This document shows positions 27,160 to 33,052 of a DNA stretch of 33,052 nt, piece by piece. A program made the position numbers and the translations under genes. The stretch's first letter is position 1. Each line of letters starts with the position of its first letter. Source of the DNA: Verrucomicrobiaceae bacterium (lineage in GTDB: Bacteria > Verrucomicrobiota > Verrucomicrobiia > Chthoniobacterales > Chthoniobacteraceae); the NCBI GenBank assembly GCA_005791535.1, contig SXWH01000270.1, forward strand, positions 1-33,052. The letters run 5' to 3'. A model generated the notes under the pieces. It was given only the letters and a program-made list of their open reading frames with translations. It did not search any database and had not been told where the DNA came from.

Positions 27160-28929
27160 ATGCTTCGTTGCATTCGCCCAATTTCCGCTAAATCCCATGC
27201 AGTGAATCTCGCGGACGAATACTTCAAGACACGCGCGGACCTTGGCACCGCGCTCTTTGCCCTCGGCACACTGGCACACGACCTTCGCGCGCCGGCGGAA
27301 ACAATCCGGACTCTCGGCGAACTCGGCACGAATCTCCGCGAGCCATTTCTCTTCGTCGTCGCCGGCGAGGTAAAGGCCGGCAAATCCTCGCTGCTCAACG
27401 CCATCCTCGGCGGCGATTTTTGCCGCGTCGATGTGCTGCCGGCGACCGATAAAGTGTATGTCTTCAAGCATGGCGACGAAGCCCGCGATGTGGCCGTTTC
27501 CCAGGAATTGATCGAATGCCATCGCCCGGAGAAGGTGCTCGAGGATTTCAATATCGTGGATACCCCGGGCACGAACAGCATCGTCGCCGAGCACGAGATC
27601 ATCACGCGCCAGTTTCTGCCGCTTGCGGACCTCTGCATCGTGGTCTTCTCTGCCACGAATCCCTGGGGCGCATCGGCATGGCAGTTTCTCCAGCACATTC
27701 ACCGCAAGTGGCTGAAGAAGGTGGTTGTTGTGCTTCAGCAGATCGACCTCCGCTCGCCCGAGGAAATCGCGAAGATCGTCGCACACATCGATCAGACGAT
27801 GCTCCAGAAGATCGGAGAGCGGTGCCCGCTGTTCCCCGTTTCTGCAAAGTGCGCATTGGAATCCAAACACGCCGCGGACCCCGAACTGCGCGCGCAATTA
27901 TGGACGAAAAGCGGCTTCGGCGCGCTTGAATGCTTCATCAATGAGAGCGTCTCGACGGGCACCGCGCGTCACGACAAGCTCCGCAGCGTGTGCCGCAGCG
28001 CGCAGGTCATCCTTTCGGAACAAGCCGCACAGGTCCGCGCTGCCGCACATACACTCGAGACCGACCTCCGCAAGCTGGAGGAAATCCGGGGCAGCCTCCG
28101 CGAGCGCGAGGAACAGAGCATCCGCCAACTCGGCGGGCTTATCTGGACCATCGCCCAAAACTACGAACGCACCCAGCAGCGCGGGGGCGAACTACTTCGA
28201 CAAAAGCTGACTTTTGGAAAAACCCTGAAGCTTATCTTTGGCGGCGCGGGATGGGAAAAATCCTTTCAGGCCGAGCTCGAATCCAAGCGGCGCGAATCCG
28301 CCACCAAATCCGTCGCCGACGCGCTGGAACTCATCGAAGACGACCTCAAAAGCGTCTGGAAACAGGTGCACGAGCTGATGCAACGGCACTTCTCCGAGCG
28401 CACCGGCATCGCCGCGCTGCCGGACTTTGCCAAACAGCGCACCGAACTGCTCAACCGCATCGAACTCTCGCTCATCGAGCGAAGCGACGGAGCCGCCTTC
28501 GAACAGCAAATGCAGGCACTTTTTTCCGAGACCACCAACTGGCTGCGCGTCCCGGCAGGAGTCGTCGCCGCCGGCGGCATCGGTGCCATCGTAGCGGCAT
28601 CCGTCATGAAAGCCGCGGTTCTGGACATCACCATGACCGTAGCCGGCCTCGGCGCAGCAATCGGAACGCTGGTTGCCGTCATCAAGCGCAACAAGATCCT
28701 AAATCAATACACCCGCCAGATGACCGAGCGTCGCGATACACTCGTGCACGCAATCGAGGATCACCTCCGCCACGCCCTCCGCCGTTTCTACCTCGAACTC
28801 GAGCAAACCTTCCAACCACTCGAAGCCTTCTGCGCCGCGCAGCAAAAAATTCTCGCCCCCCTCATAAAGCGCGTTCGCGAAATGGAGGAATCCCTCAGCC
28901 ACTGCGCATCTCGGCTAGGCACATCGTAA
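27160..28929 (+). CDS. Dynamin-like GTPase with paired membrane segments
   Basis: A 589-aa membrane-associated GTPase. The P-loop is GEVKAGKSS (69-77), G3 is DTPG (134-137), and QQID is a degenerate G4. A long helical, coiled-coil-rich stalk follows (about 270-460). Two adjacent hydrophobic helices (about 465-510, VPAGVVAAGGIGAIVAASV and VAGLGAAIGTLVAVI) form a hairpin typical of bacterial dynamin-like proteins that remodel or tether membranes. The start is uncertain: ATG 27160 is used; a GTG at 27202 would remove 14 residues. The open frame extends far upstream, antisense to the CotH gene, with no domain content. It has no visible paired dynamin gene. Confidence 0.9.
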   Translation: MLRCIRPISAKSHAVNLADEYFKTRADLGTALFALGTLAHDLRAPAETIRTLGELGTNLREPFLFVVAGEVKAGKSSLLNAILGGDFCRVDVLPATDKVYVFKHGDEARDVAVSQELIECHRPEKVLEDFNIVDTPGTNSIVAEHEIITRQFLPLADLCIVVFSATNPWGASAWQFLQHIHRKWLKKVVVVLQQIDLRSPEEIAKIVAHIDQTMLQKIGERCPLFPVSAKCALESKHAADPELRAQLWTKSGFGALECFINESVSTGTARHDKLRSVCRSAQVILSEQAAQVRAAAHTLETDLRKLEEIRGSLREREEQSIRQLGGLIWTIAQNYERTQQRGGELLRQKLTFGKTLKLIFGGAGWEKSFQAELESKRRESATKSVADALELIEDDLKSVWKQVHELMQRHFSERTGIAALPDFAKQRTELLNRIELSLIERSDGAAFEQQMQALFSETTNWLRVPAGVVAAGGIGAIVAASVMKAAVLDITMTVAGLGAAIGTLVAVIKRNKILNQYTRQMTERRDTLVHAIEDHLRHALRRFYLELEQTFQPLEAFCAAQQKILAPLIKRVREMEESLSHCASRLGTS

Positions 28930-29005
28930 CCCGTCTCCAATCTCCGCCCCCGTGTTTCGAAGAAATCCGAAAGGGAATGCGCGCCAACTAGAAAAAATGG
29001 CGGAA

Positions 29006-29023
29006 GGGGTGGGATGGCACCCC
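29006..29023 (+). terminator. Weak hairpin after the dynamin-like gene
   Basis: A 6-bp GC stem (GGGGTG 29006-29011, CACCCC 29018-29023) lies about 77 nt past the stop codon. The downstream sequence is only weakly T-rich, so its role as a terminator is uncertain. Confidence 0.35.
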
Positions 29024-29113
29024 GAAAGTCACGTTTCTCTGATAAAAACACAAACAGACAAGCCGAAATGTGTGTTCAGTATCCATCAAATGTGTGACAG
29101 CACAGATTCATTG

Positions 29114-29170
29114 TCGAGCGTATTCATTTGAAAATCGAATCTCGCGGTTGCTCGATTTTCGAGCGTTTCA
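29114..29170. repeat. Palindrome flanked by direct repeats, candidate attachment site
   Basis: A perfect 9-bp inverted repeat (GAAAATCGA 29130-29138, TCGATTTTC 29152-29160) with a 13-nt centre is flanked by direct copies of TCGAGCGT (29114-29121 and 29159-29166). It lies between the last chromosomal gene and the first element gene, where an integrase core site would be expected. The rest of 28930-29280 shows nothing else I can support. Confidence 0.4.
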
Positions 29171-29280
29171 GCAATCCGAAGCAATCTTCTGTTTCTGTGG
29201 ATGGAGAAGCCGAATCCCACTGCTACTGGAAGGCGACAGAATGCGTTTTTTCACGCTCGCGGCCTCGCACCCTTTGGAGT

Positions 29281-30681
29281 TCAATTTCTGCGACGCTGAC
29301 GCCGCTGGACGCCACCGTTGCCGAGATGGCGTAAGTCTGCTCTTCGGAGCGTAGCGAGGGGTGCTCGATACGGCAGCGTTGCCTCGTAGATTCTGCGCTG
29401 CATGGAGTATTCGAGAACTCCAGCATCAACGAGCAATCGAGCTGCATCTACTACTTCGGTGCTTACTTCGCGGGGCACGATTTTCTGCTGGGTGACTAGC
29501 AGCGACAGAATTGTATGTGCCATGTCGGCATCGCGGAGAACCGTGGAGATTGCGACGATGAGCCGCATCGGGGAATATGGGGAGGGTGCGATTCGATGCC
29601 GTTCGTTCAGGTAGGCGAACACGGCATTCAATTCTTCCGCAGCACGCACGCGCAGGGAGGTCAGGCACGGCACGATTTGACGCCAAGGCCGACGCGGTTG
29701 CCTTGGGAGTCCTTCGGAGCGGCGGCGCACTGGCTCGCCGAGAATTTCGCGGACATTGATTTCGTCTTGGATAATCTCGAAACGCACCCGCCGATTGGTT
29801 TTCGCATAGACCCGCAAACGAACGCCTGCACTCAAGCCAATCTGGACGCACAAGCAATTCCCGCTGGTGGATTCGGTTGGTGGAAAATGTTGCACCTGTG
29901 TATCGCGAGCCGCGTAGGCAATTAGGAGCGGAGCGATAGTCGCCACCAATTCGGTCGGCGCAGGGTGCGCGAACTCCCAAACCGTTTCGACTTTGCGGAG
30001 ACTAAAATTCGGTCGCGGCTCAATGGTCGCTCGACCGTTTGCAACCCGGTTCAATTCTGAAAGGAAATTGCCGGTAACGGCAGCGATGTAGCGTTGCAAA
30101 TGAAGTGGCCATCGTTCGTTGGACGCAAGGCGACGATAGAATGGGGTATCGGGAAGCCAGTTGTCACGACCGTCTAGGGAGAACTCGCCACCGCCACGTC
30201 CGCTGTTTGGCAGCTTTGTAATTCGTGCCGGGGGCCACGACGCCGGATTTGCAACCGTCGTTCGCGGCTGGTTACGGACAAAACGTAGAGGGTTGAGTGA
30301 AAGCTGGAGACTTGTCCCGATGTTGCGAGTTTCGGCACCTGTGTTGGAGTATTGCAGAGTCCACTCACCTCCGAACAGAAGGGGCTGGGCAAGCTCTTCG
30401 TCTTGCACCCAAGGTGCGGGGTCGTGGCTGCGAATCACAAGAGGCTTTCTGCGACGCTGGACTTCTCTCGGGCGATTGAACATCCAGCCGTATTCGTGGA
30501 CAGCAACCGCATCTCCCGCTCGCAAAAAATCGGGTGCCACTGCAAGGGAGTCCCGCAGCTCATCCAATCGTGCCGGAGTTCCGACCACAAACCAGTCTCC
30601 AAGCTCCAATTCAATTTTATCCTCCCTCCCGTCTTCGGGAGAAACTTGCAGGTCGAATGAGAATGTTTGCAATTGGCGCAT
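29281..30681 (-). CDS. Element protein of unknown function with winged-helix-like C-terminus
   Basis: A 466-aa protein that I do not recognise. It has no signal peptide or membrane segment and is Arg-rich. The central part has two stretches reminiscent of plasmid or phage replication initiators: TSLQLSLNPLRFVRNQ (about 123-138) and VRLRVYAKTNRRVRFEI (about 282-298). The C-terminal third (from about 375, AHTILSLLVTQQKIVPREVSTE and LVDAGVLEY) looks like a winged helix. A replication or DNA-binding role is therefore my best guess, held weakly. It lies 66 nt downstream of the integrase gene on the same strand and ends in a basic tail (RRQRRRN). Confidence 0.75.
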   Translation of the reverse strand: MRQLQTFSFDLQVSPEDGREDKIELELGDWFVVGTPARLDELRDSLAVAPDFLRAGDAVAVHEYGWMFNRPREVQRRRKPLVIRSHDPAPWVQDEELAQPLLFGGEWTLQYSNTGAETRNIGTSLQLSLNPLRFVRNQPRTTVANPASWPPARITKLPNSGRGGGEFSLDGRDNWLPDTPFYRRLASNERWPLHLQRYIAAVTGNFLSELNRVANGRATIEPRPNFSLRKVETVWEFAHPAPTELVATIAPLLIAYAARDTQVQHFPPTESTSGNCLCVQIGLSAGVRLRVYAKTNRRVRFEIIQDEINVREILGEPVRRRSEGLPRQPRRPWRQIVPCLTSLRVRAAEELNAVFAYLNERHRIAPSPYSPMRLIVAISTVLRDADMAHTILSLLVTQQKIVPREVSTEVVDAARLLVDAGVLEYSMQRRIYEATLPYRAPLATLRRADLRHLGNGGVQRRQRRRN

Positions 30682-30747
30682 GTCTGCTGACTACACGAGA
30701 GCGTGGGCGTCGGTCTCTCTGGTAGTAGGACTTTTTTTGCACCTGCC

Positions 30748-31752
30748 TTACAAACGCCCGTAATATGGCACCGAAAGCAACTCGCTCGCCTTTACTTTTG
30801 CCCGCTCTCCGCGTCGGTCGTATCTCGCACTTGTCGTCACGCTCTTATGTCCCAAAATCCCCGCGACCACGGAAAGGTCAGCCCCCGCGTCTAGGAGGTT
30901 GCTGGCCGTGCTTCTCCGGGCGTCGTGCCATCGCACGTTCGACACGCCCGCCTCACGACAACGCTTTAGGAGGAGCTTATGCACAGCAGTCGTCGAGAGG
31001 CCGTATTCCGGCATAACAGCCCCGCCTTTGCGCACTACGCAAAACAGCGGCCCGGAATTGCACCCCGGTGCAAAAACTCGAATGGCGAGCCAGTCGGCGA
31101 GAGCGCGGGCGGTGTTACCGGTGATGAAGATGCGGCGTTCAGAATTGCGCTTCCCAACGATGCGGATTTCGTAGCGGCCCTCGTCCTCCACTCGCTCCAA
31201 ACTCTCCAGACGCATCGAAGCAATCTCGGCTCGGCGTGCTCCCGTGGTGAAAGCGATTGCGAGCATTGCGGCATCTCGTGCTCCTGCGGCGGACTTGTCC
31301 TGTGAGCAGGCGGTGAGAAGTGCAGAGACTTCGCCCGCTGGGACGAAACGCCCGGCGAGTTCTCGGCTCCCGATGTCCCCCTTGATGGATTTGATGCGAA
31401 GAAGCTCTTCGGTTCCACATTGGCGAAGTTCCCACGCGGAACGTGCAACGCCCTTGAGGCAAGCGAGGTCTTTGTTTCGAGTGGCGGGGCTACCAGTCAG
31501 CTTTGCCATAATCGCTCGCACAGATGCGGCAGTAAGACGATTCCACGGAACCGCACGCCACGACTCCACGCCGGAGACCTCGGGACTGATGACCTTTGCC
31601 GCTCGATTTAGCGAAGTGACCATGCTGCGGCGTGAAAGCGAATTGCCAAGGGAGGCAAGATAGACCTCTGCGGGATTCAGCCGAGATGGGTCGTTGTCGA
31701 TGAGTGCGACATCGGCGGTTTGGGCGGATACTGCGACAATTTCCGAGTGCAT
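30748..31752 (-). CDS. Tyrosine recombinase / phage-type integrase
   Basis: A 334-aa site-specific recombinase of the XerC/XerD and phage-integrase family. The N-terminal core-binding domain spans about 20-110. The catalytic domain has Arg173 in TGARRAE, His276-x-x-Arg279 in HDARR, His302 in GHKS and the nucleophile Tyr311 in ARYDRR, so all key residues are intact and the enzyme should be active. There is no N-terminal arm-binding domain. The start ATG at 31752 has AGGAA directly upstream (very close spacing). It sits between the unknown 466-aa gene and the HAD-like gene, and marks the region as an integrated element. Confidence 0.93.
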   Translation of the reverse strand: MHSEIVAVSAQTADVALIDNDPSRLNPAEVYLASLGNSLSRRSMVTSLNRAAKVISPEVSGVESWRAVPWNRLTAASVRAIMAKLTGSPATRNKDLACLKGVARSAWELRQCGTEELLRIKSIKGDIGSRELAGRFVPAGEVSALLTACSQDKSAAGARDAAMLAIAFTTGARRAEIASMRLESLERVEDEGRYEIRIVGKRNSERRIFITGNTARALADWLAIRVFAPGCNSGPLFCVVRKGGAVMPEYGLSTTAVHKLLLKRCREAGVSNVRWHDARRSTASNLLDAGADLSVVAGILGHKSVTTSARYDRRGERAKVKASELLSVPYYGRL

Positions 31753-31801
31753 TTCCTGTGCGATGAAAGTGTGACTTTGGTTAATAAAATTGCAGTTTCA
31801 G

Positions 31802-32281
31802 TTACCAATCGAACGCCCGTTGACTGGCATTTTCGAGGTAGGTTTCCCACGTCTGAACTTCGATGCTCTCGCCCGCATACATGGCCCGTGTCAGCCGATT
31901 CGCCTCCAGCGCGAAGTAGCGCGACCGTTGTGGGCCGAACTTCGGAAAGATGTAGCGATGAAGAGCTGTTGACTTCCAAGCCGGAGGCTCAAGCTCGTCT
32001 TCGTTGAAAACAGCAACGTCTGGCTGCCAGCCTCCGGCGTGACGTGCCAGATTGGCGAGCGTGACCTCGCGGTAGCGGATGCTCCGAGCCGTGAGCATCA
32101 CAACAAAGAACCCATCAGCCTGAATCTGCCGAATGAGAGCGAGTCGGTAAGATTCAGTATCGGTGATAACCTTCGCGTAGTCGCCTCGGCGCACGCCGCC
32201 GGGCCGCACCGCCAAAGTCCAAACTAAATCGAGGAGAAGAATGCGGCTTTCGCCGACTGTCCGCTGGGTAAGAGTGAGCAT
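31802..32281 (-). CDS. HAD-superfamily-like protein with a degenerate active site
   Basis: A 159-aa protein with the order of HAD motifs. Motif I is ILLLDLVWTLA: Asp18 is kept but the second Asp of DxD is Val20. Motif II is MLTARS, motif III is a Lys in WKSTAL, and motif IV is the altered YFALEANR in place of the usual acidic pair. Phage-encoded HAD proteins of this size often act on nucleotide or nucleic-acid phosphates. Loss of the second motif I Asp suggests weak or no phosphatase activity, or a binding role. It may be expressed from a leaderless transcript. It lies 49 nt before the integrase gene. Confidence 0.7.
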   Translation of the reverse strand: MLTLTQRTVGESRILLLDLVWTLAVRPGGVRRGDYAKVITDTESYRLALIRQIQADGFFVVMLTARSIRYREVTLANLARHAGGWQPDVAVFNEDELEPPAWKSTALHRYIFPKFGPQRSRYFALEANRLTRAMYAGESIEVQTWETYLENASQRAFDW

Positions 32282-32286
32282 GTGAC

Positions 32287-32313
32287 ACTCTATCAGAATT
32301 GATTGAATGTAAA
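32287..32313 (-). promoter_or_regulatory. Candidate promoter of the HAD-like gene (leaderless)
   Basis: On the minus strand TTTACA (32308-32313) and TAGAGT (32287-32292) are 15 bp apart. The -10 ends only 5 nt before the ATG, so the start would fall at or next to the start codon. The palindrome TAAAG-C-CTTTA (32310-32320) overlaps the -35 and could be an operator. The region is AT-rich compared with its surroundings. Confidence 0.35.
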
Positions 32314-32339
32314 GCCTTTATTTTCAATTACTTGCGAAA

Positions 32340-32732
32340 TTATCCGCGTTGACGCCCTTTCGTGCGGAGATGGAAGGTGATGGCCATCATGTCGCCGCGC
32401 TCAATGGCCTTGAAAAGCTGGCTCTCCACAAAATCCAGTGACCGCTCACGGATTTCCTCGAACTCACTTCGGAATGTAGAGTCGGCCTTTCGCCAGTCTT
32501 GAATAGTATTTCGATGCACTTGGCTCAACTTGGCCGCTGCACCAACTACGCCGAGTGACGCTTTGAGGGCGGCGAGGAAAACGAGTTTCTTCCGTCTCGT
32601 TTCAGCCTGCCGCAACTCCACAAAATCTGCGGCAGTGCTCAATCGCTTCTTCTCGCCGTCTGGGTTCCAGCGTGTGCGATTTGGCTCCGCGAGTGCGGTT
32701 AGAGGCTTTTGAATTGGCGCGGTTCGAGGCAT
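32340..32732 (-). CDS. HTH protein resembling phage terminase small subunits
   Basis: A 130-aa basic protein with a helix-turn-helix near 52-85 (FLAALKASLGVVGAAAKLS, then HRNTIQDWRK) followed by a helical segment with SLDFVESQLFKAIERGD and ITFHLRTKGRQRG. That arrangement is typical of terminase small subunits and related phage DNA-binding proteins, which recognise packaging sites. The ATG at 32732 is used in preference to a TTG one codon upstream. No large terminase subunit is visible in the window; it may lie beyond the right edge or be lost. Confidence 0.75.
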   Translation of the reverse strand: MPRTAPIQKPLTALAEPNRTRWNPDGEKKRLSTAADFVELRQAETRRKKLVFLAALKASLGVVGAAAKLSQVHRNTIQDWRKADSTFRSEFEEIRERSLDFVESQLFKAIERGDMMAITFHLRTKGRQRG

Positions 32733-32839
32733 CAACCGGACTATCGCTATTCACTCGAATTGCTGCAATTCGCATCGTTGCTGTTGCAAAATTCATTGGC
32801 GAGTGAATCCGACACGGGGCGCAACAACAGAAAGTCGAG

Positions 32840-32937
32840 CTAGGGCGCAAGCTGTATGGACTGCACCACCGGGAGCTTTTTCACGAAGCCGCCTTCGGTC
32901 GTGAAGTCTGCCATACCGGTGACAATCACTGCCCCTA
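32840..32937 (-). pseudogene. C-terminal remnant of a gene cut by the insertion sequence
   Basis: Translating the minus strand from the IS boundary to a TAG at 32840-32842 gives about 31 well-formed residues containing VIVTGMADFTTEGGFVKK and ending in VVQSIQLAP. The composition is that of a real protein, not a shadow frame. The 5' part of the gene lies on the other side of the insertion sequence, outside the window. I do not recognise the family; a phage structural protein is possible. Confidence 0.55.
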
Positions 32938-33052
32938 GAGCCTGTCCGGAACATTTTTAAGGGAAAAGAGTGTTAAGGAAAAGAGAAACAAAGGCGAGCC
33001 AGTGTAGGCCGGCGAAAGTGGGGGCGAGGCGCTCGTAGTCGCGGGCGAGGCG
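32938..33052 (-). mobile_element. Terminal part of an IS5-family-like insertion sequence
   Basis: The element appears to begin at GAGCCTGTCCGGAACA after a TA dinucleotide (32936-32937), as expected for an IS5-type terminal inverted repeat with a TA target. Its transposase reads outwards and ends just inside this terminus. The other end is beyond the window, so neither the duplication nor the second inverted repeat can be checked. Confidence 0.75.
32957..33052 (-). CDS. IS5-family-like transposase, C-terminal 31 residues
   Basis: The minus strand translates to RLARDYERLAPTFAG, then LHWLAFVSLFLN, then TLFP and a TAA stop at 32957-32959. The pattern of a catalytic-domain end (RDYERL) followed by a short hydrophobic helix is characteristic of IS5-group DDE transposases. 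The protein is truncated only by the window edge. Confidence 0.85.
   Translation of the reverse strand, partial: RLARDYERLAPTFAGLHWLAFVSLFLNTLFP

Noticed and set aside
27052..27897. N-terminal extension of the second CotH frame
   Set aside because: It precedes a clear signal peptide and runs antisense to the GTPase domain.
28930..29280. tRNA or tmRNA gene as integration target
   Set aside because: No acceptor stem, T-loop GTTCRA context or cloverleaf could be built on either strand.
32602..32850. 82-aa minus-strand open frame overlapping the terminase-like gene
   Set aside because: It is Cys-, Arg- and Ser-rich in a shifted frame and is explained as a shadow of the HTH gene.

Overview
The window is GC-rich bacterial DNA, most consistent with the Verrucomicrobiota. 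This placement is an inference from gene content, not from a marker gene. The supporting signs are two secreted CotH proteins with lamin-tail domains, an M60 gluzincin, a Tat-exported Gfo/Idh/MocA oxidoreductase, many short unassigned proteins, and start codons that mostly lack a Shine-Dalgarno sequence.

Layout. Positions 1-316 hold a GC-rich array with a 21-nt period and nested palindromes. A TonB-dependent receptor follows on the minus strand (634-2799), with a structured leader ending in a terminator-type hairpin. Divergent from it is a giant secreted multidomain CotH/lamin-tail/beta-helix protein (3240-8483). Plus-strand housekeeping genes come next: a small unknown, trpS, rplI and dnaB, then a RelE-like protein and a small membrane protein that overlap by 4 nt, then a secreted Gfo/Idh/MocA oxidoreductase. 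A probable structured RNA with a strong intrinsic terminator (14338-14560) precedes carA, an FHA-domain membrane protein and a TPR-like protein. A minus-strand operon (FAH-family enzyme, secreted GH13 alpha-amylase, lipoprotein with four CxxCxG motifs) converges on the TPR gene. A MoxR-type AAA+ ATPase is divergent from it. A second minus-strand pair encodes a second CotH/lamin-tail protein followed by a secreted M60 peptidase, and a dynamin-like GTPase is divergent from that pair.

From about 29.0 kb to the right edge the DNA looks like an integrated element. All genes there lie on the minus strand: a 466-aa unknown, a tyrosine recombinase, a HAD-like protein with a degenerate active site, a terminase-small-subunit-like HTH protein, and the last 32 codons of a gene cut by an IS5-type insertion sequence that runs off the window. 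A palindrome flanked by direct repeats (29114-29170), between the last chromosomal gene and the first element gene, is a candidate attachment site.

Functional reading. The chromosomal part combines core replication, translation and pyrimidine genes with a surface and secretion programme: TonB uptake, polysaccharide and glycoprotein degradation, and CotH-type surface proteins. The features most likely to be undescribed are the heptad-period array, the receptor leader, the carA-upstream RNA, the Cys-rich lipoprotein and the 466-aa element protein.
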